The notes under the pieces were generated by a model. It was not told where the DNA came from. It saw nothing but the letters and a program-made list of their open reading frames with translations, and did no database searches. The position numbers and the translations under genes are program-made. Below, in pieces: positions 26,661-36,591 of a DNA stretch of 64,000 nt (the stretch's first letter is position 1; the number at the start of each line of letters is the position of its first letter). This stretch comes from Rhodobacteraceae bacterium D3-12 (GTDB lineage Bacteria > Pseudomonadota > Alphaproteobacteria > Rhodobacterales > Rhodobacteraceae). Where the stretch lies: NCBI GenBank assembly GCA_025916135.1, contig CP104793.1, forward strand, positions 4,067,001-4,131,000, read 5' to 3'.

Positions 26661-29069
26661 TTACATGTTGCGCCAGTCACCGCTTTGCTCAAACGCGTGC
26701 GCCGCCTGGTAAATCTTCATTTCCGTGTAATTCGCCCCAACCAGCATCATGCCAATCGGCAACCCTTCGCTCAGCCCACAAGGCACGCTCATCGCGGGCA
26801 AGCCGCCATTGAACGGCGCAGTGTTGGGCACCATCTCGAACGCCCGCTGCACATAAAGACTGATCGAACAATCGGCTGGCGGAATCTCCTGTGGCTTCTG
26901 CGGCACGGTCGGCATCAACAGCAGATCATATTGCTTCAGCGCGGCCGCATAGCGCTCGTTCACCTTGCGCATGATGTTCTGGCCCTTGCCATAGAACCGC
27001 CCGCGATATTGCGTCTGGAAATGCTCGCCCACGAACATGCACGCTTTAAGCGAATGGCTCAGCTCATCGGCGCGGTTCTTCCACTGCGCCATATGGTCCG
27101 TCATCGACGGAAGGAACAGACCGCGATAATTCGTGCCGGTCGAATTGCCCCACATCATCGCATCCTGAAGCCCCTCCAGCGTGATCGCGGTCCACGCATC
27201 CATCGCGGTGTAATGCTCGGGGATCGACACCTCTTCGACTCGCGAGCCCAACTCGCGGAACCGCTCGGCGGCCTGCATGACCTTGTGATCCACATCGGCC
27301 TCGGAATTGGGATGGGCGAACCCTTCCTTGAGAATGCCAATCCGCAAGCCCTGCGCGCCCCGGCCCAGCGCCTCGGTGTAACGATAGGTCTTGGGCTTGT
27401 ATTGCCGCGGGTCCAACCCGTCTTCACCCGCCAACACTTCAAGCAAGAGCGCATTATCCGCGACCGTGCTTGTCACCGGGCCAAGGTGGTCGATCGTCTG
27501 CTCAACCGACATCGCGCCGGTGTATGGCACCAAACCATGTGTCGGCTTCATGCCGTAAACACCACAGTTCGACGCCGGAATCCGGATCGAGCCGCCCTGA
27601 TCCCCTGCGATGGCCATGTCCACCTCGCCCGTAGCGACCAAGGCCGCAGACCCGCTCGAAGACCCACCGGCCATATATCCGCGCTTCCATGGGTTATGCA
27701 CCGGCCCTTTGGCATTGGTGTGCGACCCACCGGAAAGGCAAAAGTTCTCGCAATGGGACTTGCCCGCAATCACCGCACCGGCATCCAGCATCCGCGTCAC
27801 GATGGTCGCGTCGATTTCGGGGGTATAGCCCTCCATGATCGACGACCCGTTCATCATCGGCACCCCGGCAAGACAGATCGTATCCTTCAAGGCAATCCGC
27901 TTGCCGCGCAACGGGCCGTCCGGTGCACCGCGCACTTCGGTTTTGACATACCACGCGTTCAGCGGGTTATCCGTCGGGTCCGGGAAATGCCCCGGCGAGC
28001 GGGGATAGCGCACTTCGGGCAGGTTGTCTGGCATCGCATCCAGCCGATCATAGGCCTCCATATAAGGCTCGATGATTTGCGTGTATTCCATCAGGTCCTG
28101 ATCCGAGAGGCTCATGCCAAAGCGGTCAGCCATGCTGCGCATCTGCGCAAGTGTCGGGCGTTTGATACTCATTGCGGTCCCCGTTGAGGTGGTGTGCATT
28201 TGTGGTTGTGACGGCGCGCGCGCCGGGGCCGATTGCGGCCCTGTGCCTGCCGGAAATGTCGGAATGCTCTCTGCGGCGCGAACCGCGGGTTGCGACACGG
28301 TCGCGCGCGCTGGCCCACCGCTGCCCGCCCGCGTGGCCCGTGCGGCCCCAAACCCAAGGAACTGATCCACCTTGGCCTGATCTCCCAGATCGGCACGGCT
28401 CAACGCGCCGCTGATCCGGCCGCGTTCCAACACCAGAACCCGATCGCTCAGATCGGCGATGAAATCGAAATTCTGCTCGACCAGCAGGATCGACAAGCCC
28501 CGCCCCTCGCGCAGCTTGTGCAGAGTCTCGGCCATCTCCTCGATGATCGACGGCTGGATCCCCTCGGTTGGTTCGTCCAGCAACAGGAAGTCGGGATCGC
28601 CCATCAGGCACCGCGCCAGCGCCAGAAGCTGTTGCTCGCCCCCCGACAGCGCCCCGCCCTCGCGGTCGAGCAAGCGTTTCAGCCGGGGAAAGTCGCTTAG
28701 AACCGCTTCCATCACATCATGCTCGGAGGCACCCGCATAATCATGCCAGGCAAAGCGCAGATTGTCCTTTACCGACAGTTGCGGAAAAATCCCGCGCCCC
28801 TGCGGCACATAGCCAAGGCCAAGCCCTGCGCGCTCATAAGGCGACATTCGGGTGATATCCGTCTGGCGGTATCGCACCTGCCCCGACGTGGCTGGCAAAA
28901 ACCCCATCACGGTCTTGAGCAGGGTCGTCTTGCCCATGCCGTTGTGGCCTAGAATGCCAACCACTTCGCCTTCGCGCACCTCGGCATCAATCCCATGAAG
29001 GATCGGCACGCGGCCATATCCACCTGACAGGCTCTTGATCTCCAGAACGGTGGTTTGCTCGTCACTCAT
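26661..29069 (-). CDS. Fusion: branched-chain-type ABC ATPase (LivF) + amidase
   Basis: This is an 802-residue protein. Residues 1 to ~240 are a LivF-type ATPase (Walker A GHNGMGKTT, signature LSGGEQQLLALARCL, Walker B LLLDEPTEGI). A linker of about 65 residues rich in Ala, Pro, Ser and Thr follows. From about residue 300 there is a complete amidase-signature enzyme with the Ser-cisSer-Lys triad: lysine in ALKDTI, GGSSSGSAA, and nucleophile serine in GDQGGSIRIP. It resembles acylamide amidohydrolases found next to nitrile hydratases. The gene is last of the liv set, 3 bp after livG. Caveat: a CCCC run at 28179-28182, just before the amidase Met at 28172, could hide a frame break; one more base would end LivF at 28126. 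Confidence 0.82.
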   Translation of the reverse strand: MSDEQTTVLEIKSLSGGYGRVPILHGIDAEVREGEVVGILGHNGMGKTTLLKTVMGFLPATSGQVRYRQTDITRMSPYERAGLGLGYVPQGRGIFPQLSVKDNLRFAWHDYAGASEHDVMEAVLSDFPRLKRLLDREGGALSGGEQQLLALARCLMGDPDFLLLDEPTEGIQPSIIEEMAETLHKLREGRGLSILLVEQNFDFIADLSDRVLVLERGRISGALSRADLGDQAKVDQFLGFGAARATRAGSGGPARATVSQPAVRAAESIPTFPAGTGPQSAPARAPSQPQMHTTSTGTAMSIKRPTLAQMRSMADRFGMSLSDQDLMEYTQIIEPYMEAYDRLDAMPDNLPEVRYPRSPGHFPDPTDNPLNAWYVKTEVRGAPDGPLRGKRIALKDTICLAGVPMMNGSSIMEGYTPEIDATIVTRMLDAGAVIAGKSHCENFCLSGGSHTNAKGPVHNPWKRGYMAGGSSSGSAALVATGEVDMAIAGDQGGSIRIPASNCGVYGMKPTHGLVPYTGAMSVEQTIDHLGPVTSTVADNALLLEVLAGEDGLDPRQYKPKTYRYTEALGRGAQGLRIGILKEGFAHPNSEADVDHKVMQAAERFRELGSRVEEVSIPEHYTAMDAWTAITLEGLQDAMMWGNSTGTNYRGLFLPSMTDHMAQWKNRADELSHSLKACMFVGEHFQTQYRGRFYGKGQNIMRKVNERYAAALKQYDLLLMPTVPQKPQEIPPADCSISLYVQRAFEMVPNTAPFNGGLPAMSVPCGLSEGLPIGMMLVGANYTEMKIYQAAHAFEQSGDWRNM

Positions 29070-29072
29070 CGC

Positions 29073-29789
29073 TCACGCCTTCTTGCCCAGATACACGTTG
29101 CGCACCGTCTGATCGGCCATCACCTTGTCGACGTGATCCTCCATCAGAACCGCGCCTTGGTGGAACACCGTCACCGTCTCCGCGATCGAGCGGATGAACT
29201 GCATGTCATGCTCAACGATCACAACGGCGGCGCTTTTGGTCAGGTCGTGGATGATCCCGGTCATCCGCTCCACATCCTGCGCACTCATCCCCGCCGCTGG
29301 CTCATCCAAAAGCACCAGCCACGGATCACCCACAGTCACCAAACCCAGCTCAACCCGCTGCCGCTCGCCATGCGCCAGGCACCCCAGATCGGTCCGTGCA
29401 ATCGACCCTAACGCTAGGCGATCTATCATCTCATCCGTGCGCGCCCGCGCCTCGGCCGCGTCGTGAAACCGCCGCGCCGCCAGCCAGATGTTCTCATGCA
29501 CGCTCAGCGCATCCATCACGTTGGGCGTCTGCGTCTTGATCCCAACGCCCAGCGCCGCAATCTGGTGTGGCTGCCAGCCCGTCACCTCATCCCCGCGCAT
29601 GAAAATCTGCCCCTCGGTGGGTGTCAGCAGCCCGGTCACGCATTTGAAGAACGTCGATTTCCCCGCGCCATTCGGCCCGATCAAACACCGCAACTCACGC
29701 GCGCGCAGTTTGAAATCCACGTTTTCGCTCGCCACCACGCCGCCGAACCGCATGGTCAACGCATGGGTCTCCAGCACAACCTCAGCCAT
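29073..29789 (-). CDS. Branched-chain/amide-type ABC transporter ATP-binding protein (LivG-like)
   Basis: This is a 238-residue ATPase with Walker A GPNGAGKST (about residue 40), signature LAHGERQRVELG (a variant of LSGGQ, as in urea and amide importers), and Walker B LVLLDEPAAGM. It pairs with the LivF half of the next gene to power uptake through LivH and LivM. I chose the ATG at 29789 because it overlaps the livM stop; the open frame to 29915 is cysteine/arginine-rich shadow sequence. LAHGERQ rather than LSGGQQ fits UrtD/FmdE-like transporters, which supports an amide or urea-like ligand. Confidence 0.9.
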   Translation of the reverse strand: MAEVVLETHALTMRFGGVVASENVDFKLRARELRCLIGPNGAGKSTFFKCVTGLLTPTEGQIFMRGDEVTGWQPHQIAALGVGIKTQTPNVMDALSVHENIWLAARRFHDAAEARARTDEMIDRLALGSIARTDLGCLAHGERQRVELGLVTVGDPWLVLLDEPAAGMSAQDVERMTGIIHDLTKSAAVVIVEHDMQFIRSIAETVTVFHQGAVLMEDHVDKVMADQTVRNVYLGKKA

Positions 29790-30813
29790 GTCGCGCCCTC
29801 CGCACCCGCCGCGCCGCATGCACCTTGCCCAATGGCCTCCGGCCAAAGCTGATCTTCCACAGGCTCGCCAGCGCGGGCACCACGCCTTTGGGCAGGAACA
29901 GCACGAACAGCACAAGAATCAGCCCGGTGATAAGCGTGTTATCCACCATCGACTGCTGCCCCAGCATGAACTTGAGATAAGCCAGCCCCGCCGCGCCCAA
30001 AATCGGCCCGAACCGCGTGCCAAGCCCGCCAACAATGCACCAGATGATGATCTCCGCCGACTGCCCCAGCGAGAAGAGGTTTGGGGTGACGATCTCACCC
30101 CAATTGGCAAACAACGCGCCAGCCAGCCCCGCAATCGCCGCACCAACCGCAAACAGCACAGTTTTGCGCGCCGCCACGTCATAACCCATCAGCGCCATGC
30201 GGGTCTCATTCTCGCGAATACCCACGGCAATCCGTCCAAAGGACGAGCGCAAAAGCCATGTCACCAACAGGTAAACAATCACCAGCGCCACGGCACAGAC
30301 ATAGTAATAGGGGTCACCCCAAATATACGCACCTGGGTCGCCCGGCACGTTCAGCGTCTGAAACCCCGGTATCCCGTTAAACCCGCCCAACCGCGCGTTA
30401 CCGATCACATATTGTGGTCCAGCGGTCGAGTTAATGAACTTGAACAGGATCAGCGTCACAACCAGCGTAATAACGCCGAGGTATACATCCGTCAGCCGCC
30501 CGTAAAACATCATCGCACCAAGCAGCGCGGCAAACAGAGCAGGCACCAAAACGGCAAGGATCATCGGAAGCGTGCTCTCGCCAATATTGATCGCCGCAAT
30601 CGCATAGGTATAGGCACCCAAGCCGAAAAACGCCGCCTGCCCGAAACACAGTATCCCGCCAAAGCCCCAGATCAGCCCAAGGCTGAACCCCAGCATCCCG
30701 TAAATCACCAGCACGGTCAGGGTGTAGGTGCTGATCGCATAAGGCAGCAGCCAGATCAGAACCGCCGAAACAATCAGGGTGGTCACGATGTCTTTGCCCA
30801 AACGCCCGCCCAT
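29782..30813 (-). CDS. Branched-chain/amide-type ABC transporter permease (LivM-like)
   Basis: This 343-residue membrane protein has about eight to ten hydrophobic segments and the LivM cytoplasmic coupling loop GIRENETRMALMGYDVAARKT (about residues 200-220). YGMLGFSLGLIWGFGGILCFGQAAFFGLGAY is the standard N-terminal signature. The ATG at 30813 overlaps the livH stop (TGATG). It forms the import channel with LivH. Confidence 0.92.
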   Translation of the reverse strand: MGGRLGKDIVTTLIVSAVLIWLLPYAISTYTLTVLVIYGMLGFSLGLIWGFGGILCFGQAAFFGLGAYTYAIAAINIGESTLPMILAVLVPALFAALLGAMMFYGRLTDVYLGVITLVVTLILFKFINSTAGPQYVIGNARLGGFNGIPGFQTLNVPGDPGAYIWGDPYYYVCAVALVIVYLLVTWLLRSSFGRIAVGIRENETRMALMGYDVAARKTVLFAVGAAIAGLAGALFANWGEIVTPNLFSLGQSAEIIIWCIVGGLGTRFGPILGAAGLAYLKFMLGQQSMVDNTLITGLILVLFVLFLPKGVVPALASLWKISFGRRPLGKVHAARRVRRARHG

Positions 30814-31678
30814 CACAGCTTACCCTTGAAAAAGCGCCCGGTGATGCCTTGCGGCATAAGGCGAAGCAGAACCACGGCGGCGATCAACAATGCGACCTCG
30901 CCGATTACCGGCGATATGGCGAAGGTGAACACTTGGCTGACCACGCCAAACGATGTGGCCGAACTCACCAAGCCCGCGATCAACGCAGGCCCGCCCGCGA
31001 TTACCGTGATGAACGCCTTGGCGATGTAGGCCCCCCCGATGTCGGCACCAAACCAACAAGCGGCGCAAGAACCGCCCCCGCCAAACCCGACAAAGCCGAG
31101 CCACAAAAGAACGTCGCCATGTAAATCCGGTCTGGGCTATAGCCCAGCGCCGCCGCCATGTCAGAGCGTTGCATCGTGCCGCGTGCGACCAACCCGGCGC
31201 GCGTGCCTTTCAGCACGGCCAGCATCGCAATGATCAAAACCACCGACACGACGATAATGAAAAAGTTGTAGCCGTTGATCTGATACCCACCAACCGCAAA
31301 GCCGGGGATCGGCGTTGAAATCCCTGTGGTGGTATTGCCGAAAATCATCGTCGCTAAACCGACGAAAAACAGGCTCAAGCCCCATGTCGCCAGCATGGTA
31401 TCAACCAACCGCCCATAAAGATGCCGGATCACCAACCGCTCTACGATCAGCCCGATCAAGCCGACAACCAGCGGTGCAATCACCAACATGGCCACAAACA
31501 CATTTATCCCTGCGTTCACGGCGGTGATGGTGGCATAGCCGCCCATCATCATAAACTCGCCATGGGCAAGGTTGATGACCTTCATCATCCCGAACACCAC
31601 AGCCAACCCGGCGCTGATAAGCACCAGCGAGGCAACTGCGTAAAGCATCTCAATGAATATGACGAAACTCAGGTCCAT
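30813..31678 (-). CDS. Branched-chain/amide-type ABC transporter permease (LivH-like), frameshifted
   Basis: The N-terminal 220 residues (VVFGMMKVINLAHGEFMMMGGY, then several membrane helices and RSDMAAALGYSPDRIYMATF) are a normal LivH. The frame then breaks at the seven-C run 31031-31037, and the remaining helices continue in another frame (GGAYIAKAFITVIAGG to FFKGKL). Adding one base to the run gives an uninterrupted 288-residue permease of family length whose stop overlaps livM. I chose the ATG at 31678 for its GGAG site. As sequenced, the channel would be non-functional. Confidence 0.88.
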
Positions 31679-31713
31679 AATCTCCGCCCGGTTGGTCAGA
31701 AGGAAGGTAATGC

Positions 31714-31739
31714 GCGGGGCCACCAAAAGGCCGCCCCGC
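31714..31739 (-). other. Stem-loop between amide-binding protein and permease genes
   Basis: GCGGGGC and its perfect complement are separated by 12 bases, in the 84-bp gap between the binding-protein stop and livH. It could set the higher expression usual for binding proteins; it has no T run. Confidence 0.45.
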
Positions 31740-31762
31740 CAAGATCAGTTTTAGGGAGCAAC

Positions 31763-32988
31763 CTAGATCTTGATTTCGTATTGCGTGTTGTCGTTCGGGT
31801 TCTTCTCCAGATCGCAAACCGCCTGCGTGTCGATCGGCGGACGCTGCGCCAGCGAGTCGATCACCTGCATCTTTTGATCTTGGAACTTCATCAAATGCAC
31901 ATCGACCGTCGAATGGTGGGTTTTCGGGTCAATGGTGTATTTACCCGCCGGGCCATCCACCGAAATTCCGGTTTCCAGCGCGGCAATCACCGCATCGCGC
32001 TCTACCGACCCGGCCTGTGCGACCGCTTTTGCCCATGTCTTGATGCCGTAATAGGTCGACACAGCCAGCTCATGCAGCGCGCTCGGGTCGCCATATTCCG
32101 CGCTCCACGCTTTTTTGAACGCAACATTCGCGTCGGTCTCAAGGTCTTGGGAATAGGAATAGGCCACCATGATCCCGTTGCCTTCTTCCGGCGTCAGAAC
32201 TTTATGCTCATTACCAACACCCAAGGTGGTCGAGGCCAACGGGATCTTGTCCTTCATCCCCGATGCCGCCCATTGGCGGAAGAAGCTCAGATGCGCCCCC
32301 CCAACCAGAGGTGCAATTACAAGGTCCGGTCCGGCGGTCTGAATCTTGGCAATCGTCGCGCCAAAATCCGCCACATCAAGCGGGAAGAAGTCGGTGGCAA
32401 GAACCTCGCCCCCGGCGTCGCCAACGAATTTCTCGATCCAGCGTGCGGTGATCTGACCATAGTTGTAATCCGCGGCAAGCGTATAGACCTTCTTGCCACC
32501 GGCCTGTTCCATCGCCCAAGGCACCAGAACCTGCGCCTGCTGCGCGGGGGTCAAACCGTTGCAGAAAACATTGCGGTCGCATACGCCGCCCTCATACTGG
32601 ACGTTGTAAAAATAGAGCGTGTTGGTCTTGCGCATCGTCTGGCGGATCGCCTCGCGGCTGGCCGACAAGATGCCACCATGCACCACGTCCACCTTGTCCT
32701 GACGGGTCAGTTGCTGACCATATTGCGAATAAAGCGCCATGTCGGATTGCGTGTCATAGGCCTTCACTTCGACCTGCTTGCCCAGCAATCCACCGGCTGC
32801 GTTGATCTCTTTCACCGCAAGGCGCATCGCCATGTCCATCGGTTTTCCGTAGGCATCGAAAATCCCGGATGTATCGAGGATCGAGCCAAGCTGGATCGTG
32901 TCTGCGGCCATCACTGCGCGGGGCAAAGGGCCGTTGCGGTTGCGGCTGCTGCGCCGCGGCCAAGGAAAGCTCTCCTGTTCAGAGACAT
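31763..32988 (-). CDS. Amide/urea-type ABC transporter substrate-binding protein with Tat-like signal, frameshifted at the 5' end
   Basis: The mature region (DTIQLGSILDTSGIFDAYGKPMDMAM...) is a type 1 periplasmic binding protein of the urea/short-chain-amide group (UrtA/FmdD-like), with YFYNVQYEGGVCDRNVF near residue 120. The open frame begins at 32926, but the real start is the ATG at 32988 with a perfect GGAGGA site. From there the sequence MSLNRRAFLGRG, followed by an Ala-rich core, is a twin-arginine-type signal. The two parts join if the four-G run at 32920-32923 has five bases, giving 408 residues. It delivers substrate to LivHM. Confidence 0.88.
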
Positions 32989-33048
32989 GTGGTAGTCCTC
33001 CGTTCGTTGGGGTTTGTTGGAATTGTCAGGGTCGGTGACCTTGGGCGG

Positions 33049-34661
33049 TCACTCTTTGGGTTTTTCGTCTTTTGGTTTGATCCGGTTGGCGTAATCGGCG
33101 GTGCGTCCGGCGGTCTGTGCGTCAAAATCCAAGCCGATCTCCTCGCCCATCTGCTTCATCGCAGGCAGGCGCACAGCCATCGACAGGATTTGATCCATCG
33201 CCGACCCAAAGGCGCTGTCGATCCCGCCGCCACCATCGCCGGGAAGCCCCCGCCGCTGCTGCCAATGCCGCCGATCTGGTTGATGCGAATGCTGTCGATC
33301 TTCTCGACCGGCTTCATCATCTGCGTCATGATCTCCGGCATCCGATCCAGCTTGCGTTCTTCAAGACGCATTCGGATCACCGCATCACTCAACGTGTTCT
33401 CGGCTGAATTCAACGCTGCTCGCCCGGCCGCTTCGGCCTCCATCGCGGCTTTCTGCGCATTGGCGGCGGTTGACTTGGCCGAGGCATCGGCTTGGGCCCG
33501 CGCCAGTAAGGTTTCGACATCGCTTTTGACCTGCACGGTCTCAAGCTCGACATCGCGCTCTTTCTTCATCTTGGCGATCTCGCGTTCCCGCTCGGTTGCG
33601 GCGCGTTCCTTCTGGGTCTGGACCTGTTCAGAGGCCATCAAGACCTGCGCTCGTGCGATTTCTTCCGCCGCTTTGGCTTCTGATTCTTCCGCTCGCTTGC
33701 GGCTCAACTGAATGTCGTTGGCAATCCGCGCCTCTTCCAAAGCCAACAGCGCGGCCATTTCCGAGCGGCGTAGCGCCTCGTCATTCTCAACCTGCGCCGA
33801 TTTGGTCAAACGCTCTTTTTCGATCCGCGTATGTTCTGCAGCGCTACTGGCTTCGGCCTTGGCTTGCGCGGCGCGGCTGTCGGCTTCGGCTTCCAAGCGG
33901 GCCAAATGCTCTTTCTGGGAAATTTCGGCCTCACGCTCGGCGCGCTGCAATTCCAACTGCCGCTGATGCTGGGCAAGGCGATGCTCACGCACAGCCACTT
34001 CCGCACCGGTCTCTGCCTTGACCCGCGCCTCGCGCTCCGCCGCGATTAGCTCGGCCAACCGCCGCATTCCCTTGGCGTTGAAGGCGTTGTTTTCATTCAT
34101 CTGGGTCAGGTCACTCTGATCCACCGACACCAACGATGACGACAGCAACTGCAAACCCATCTGCGCTGCGCGGCTTTCCACCGCCTGCGCCACCTCTGCT
34201 GCAAACCCGGCACGGTCCAGATGGATCTCATCCAAAGTGCGTTTCGCCGCCGCCCCTTGAAGCGCATCAATAAGCGGGCCGGCCAACACATCTTCAATCG
34301 CCTCGCCACTGCGAGCGATCCGCGCACCCAGCGTCTGCGCGGCGGTCGCCACGGCTTCAGGGGCGGGGTCAACCCGAAGCTCGAATTCCATCTCGATATC
34401 GGCGCGCAGCTGGTCCTTGGTCAGCGCCGCTTCGCGCCCTTTGCGCGCGGCGCTCATCCGCGCCGACTGCATCGAAACCTTCTGAACCCGGTGCAGGATC
34501 GGAAGCGCCAGACACCCGCCATCCGTCACCACGCGGCGCCCACCCAAACCGGTGCGCACCAACGCCGTTTCCAACGTCGCCTTGGCGTAAAACCTTTGCA
34601 AAAACCAGATGCCGACAAGCAGCACGATGATGGCGGCAATAATTGCGATAGCCCAATACAA
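33049..34661 (-). CDS. Flotillin-like (SPFH/YqiK-type) membrane protein, frameshifted near the 3' end
   Basis: One N-terminal membrane helix (AIAIIAAIIVLLVGIWFL) precedes an SPFH/band 7 domain (about residues 35-200) and a long Ala/Glu-rich coiled coil (about 200-440). Flotillins scaffold membrane microdomains. As sequenced the frame ends at 33156 with an aberrant tail. One extra base in the five-C run 33247-33251 restores a C-terminus running on through AVRLPAMKQMGEEIGLDF to a stop at 33049, 537 residues in all. It lies between the two binding-protein genes of the amide island, on the same strand. Confidence 0.85.
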
Positions 34662-34788
34662 GGCACATCCCCCTGATCAATTTTCTTGTTGTCAGACCGC
34701 ACCATTCAAGCGGGCGGTCCTTATTAATCAAACGGTGTGTGAATTTGATTTCCTTTTCAAGTATTTTATTTGAAATGGAAAAGAAAAA

Positions 34789-35925
34789 TCATAAGTAACT
34801 GTTTTTGAACTCTTTTATGATGTGGAATTGAAGGCCGTCAGCCCGCGCAAGATAGATCGGCTTGTGCTTCACCGCACTCTGCTGACCATTTTGCCGCCCA
34901 CTTTTGTACAGCACCGGCAGCGGATCATGCCCGCCTTTCAGATGCCAACTCTCGTGGTGCTCACCCATCAAACCGGCCAGAAACTGCATCCCCTCATAGG
35001 TCGACTGCCCCAGCGCGTTCAACACCGGCGCCTGCTCGCCATGCATGGTGTGATACCGCTCTTTGAACGCCGAATTCGCCTCGGTCGGCAGCACCCCGAA
35101 ATAGGATGACGCCGTGAACAACCGCTGCAGATTTTTCGCTCCACAGGCCAGCAACCCGTTCTCTTCCATCGCACAGGACAGGCGCACCATCTTCTGATGC
35201 ATATTCGCCCGCCCGAAGGCGCGGTTGAAATTGACCGCGTCCTGTCCGACCAGCGTCATCAAAACCGCCTCCGCACCCGAGCGGTCCAACTCCTCCATCA
35301 ACGGCTCCATGCTCCGCAGACCAAACGGCACATAGCGTTCCATCGCCAGTTGAATGCCCATGTCCTTGAGCAAGCCCTTGGCATAGGAATGCGAACTGCG
35401 TGGCCAGACGTAATCATTGCCGATCAAGGCCCAGCTTTTGGGCCGATATTCGCTCTGCAACATGGTCATCGCCGGGGCCAATTGCTCATCCGGCGTCTCA
35501 CCAATGGTATAAAGCCCCGGTGTCCTCTCCCCGCCCTCGTAAAGCGGGGTATAGATATAGGGGATCCGTTGGCGCACCACTTTGCTCAGCCGTTGTCGAA
35601 TGGCGCTGATGTGCATCCCGACGATGGCATCAATCGCCTTGGTTTCGATCAGGTCATTCACGATCACTTCAACCGGCTCGGGCGCTTCGACGGCGGCGTC
35701 GACCATGATCAACTGCACCTTGCGACCCAATATGCCGCCCGCTTTGTTCAACTCCGCCACCGCCACCTGCGCGCTCGAAATGCATGACGGCGCCCAAAGC
35801 CCGGCAGACCCGCACAGCGGGATCATCAACGCCACACGAAAATGGTCGGACTCGCGTAACCACCGCCCCGACCGCAGGTCAGACAGTTCCATAGGCAAGA
35901 CTGTGCCGCGCGGCATGTTCGTCAT
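34789..35925 (-). CDS. AmiC/NhhC-like amide-sensing binding protein, probably cytoplasmic
   Basis: This 378-residue type 1 periplasmic-binding-protein fold lacks a signal peptide: the N-terminus MTNMPRGTVLPMELSDLRSG is hydrophilic. That fits AmiC, the cytoplasmic amide sensor of Pseudomonas, and the NhhC/NhlC regulators of nitrile hydratase genes, rather than a transporter protein. Family-like segments are VALMIPLCGSAGLW, IYTPLYEGGERTPGLY and GNDYVWPRSSHSYA. I chose the ATG at 35925; the open frame to 36051 overlaps the divergent marR start. It faces a MarR-family gene across 107 bp, as in amide and nitrile regulatory pairs. The role in sensing the transported amide is inference. Confidence 0.78.
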   Translation of the reverse strand: MTNMPRGTVLPMELSDLRSGRWLRESDHFRVALMIPLCGSAGLWAPSCISSAQVAVAELNKAGGILGRKVQLIMVDAAVEAPEPVEVIVNDLIETKAIDAIVGMHISAIRQRLSKVVRQRIPYIYTPLYEGGERTPGLYTIGETPDEQLAPAMTMLQSEYRPKSWALIGNDYVWPRSSHSYAKGLLKDMGIQLAMERYVPFGLRSMEPLMEELDRSGAEAVLMTLVGQDAVNFNRAFGRANMHQKMVRLSCAMEENGLLACGAKNLQRLFTASSYFGVLPTEANSAFKERYHTMHGEQAPVLNALGQSTYEGMQFLAGLMGEHHESWHLKGGHDPLPVLYKSGRQNGQQSAVKHKPIYLARADGLQFHIIKEFKNSYL

Positions 35926-35979
35926 AAGGCGCTCATCCCCGGCGCACCCGAAAAGGCGCAAAGATGCTACATAGCAATT

Positions 35980-35991
35980 GAAAATATTTTC
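35980..35991. promoter_or_regulatory. Perfect palindrome in the amiC-like/marR divergent promoter region
   Basis: GAAAATATTTTC is a perfect 12-bp palindrome between the divergent starts. It is an A+T-rich island in a G+C-rich region and a candidate operator or promoter element for the MarR protein. Confidence 0.5.
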
Positions 35992-36010
35992 CAAGTCAAC
36001 TAAATTCACC

Positions 36011-36026
36011 CCTGCAGACATGCAGG
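36011..36026. promoter_or_regulatory. Inverted repeat overlapping the marR leader
   Basis: CCTGCA and TGCAGG flank four bases, and the right arm runs into the AGG of the ribosome-binding site 7 bases before the ATG at 36033. It could be an autoregulatory site or a translation-control hairpin. Confidence 0.45.
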
Positions 36027-36032
36027 TGATCA

Positions 36033-36458
36033 ATGAGTAAGCAAACAACACCCTTTGACGGTCATATTTCCTATGCCATCGCCGCCGCGCACCGTGCGGT
36101 GACGCAATCCTTGTCCGAACGCCTCAAGAAACACGGTGTTCAGATCGAAGCATGGCGCATCATGGAAAGCCTTGATGGACAGGCCCGCCTGACCATGGGC
36201 GCGCTGGCGCGGATCGTGCTGATCAACCCGCCGACGCTCAGCAAACTGGTTGATCGCATGGTCTCGGATGGTCTGGTCCACCGGCAGGCTGCAACCGGAG
36301 ACCAGCGACAGGTGAACCTCCTGCTCACCGATCTTGGCCGCCACCGCATGTTGCAAATCCGCGCCGATGTCGAAGCACAGGACAAACGCCTCGCCGAACA
36401 ACTCGATGGCGAAGACGGCGAACAGCTGATCGCCCTCCTGTCACGGCTGGCCAGCTGA
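36033..36458 (+). CDS. MarR-family transcriptional regulator (divergent from AmiC-like sensor)
   Basis: This is a 141-residue MarR protein. The DNA-binding helix region LTMGALARIVLINPPTLSKLVDRMVSDGLV (about residues 52-81) and the wing ATGDQRQVNLLLTDLG are clear. The start follows AGGTGAT. In Rhodococcus rhodochrous the AmiC-like NhhC works with the MarR-like NhhD to induce nitrile hydratase by amides; this divergent pair has the same composition. It probably controls the liv-amidase operon, which is inference from position. Confidence 0.85.
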   Translation: MSKQTTPFDGHISYAIAAAHRAVTQSLSERLKKHGVQIEAWRIMESLDGQARLTMGALARIVLINPPTLSKLVDRMVSDGLVHRQAATGDQRQVNLLLTDLGRHRMLQIRADVEAQDKRLAEQLDGEDGEQLIALLSRLAS

Positions 36459-36591
36459 CGGGCGCAAGCCGCGCCACAAATGCGGGCCTTCCCGTTGGCG
36501 ACCCGGATCGCGGGTTGGATCACCCGCCGCCTGTCCTATCCCGGCGGCGAATGATCGCCCGGCCCAACCGGGCCCCGCTCTTGGGCCCCGT

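Noticed and set aside
26685-28187. 500-residue plus-strand frame opposite the amidase
   Set aside because: Antisense shadow with His/Arg-rich sequence; the minus strand carries an unmistakable amidase.
29488-31029. 513-residue plus-strand frame across livG, livM and livH
   Set aside because: It lies antisense to three well-supported genes and has Arg/His/Gln-rich composition with no domain.
31421-32995. 524-residue plus-strand frame opposite the amide-binding protein
   Set aside because: Antisense to a typical binding protein and lacking any family features.
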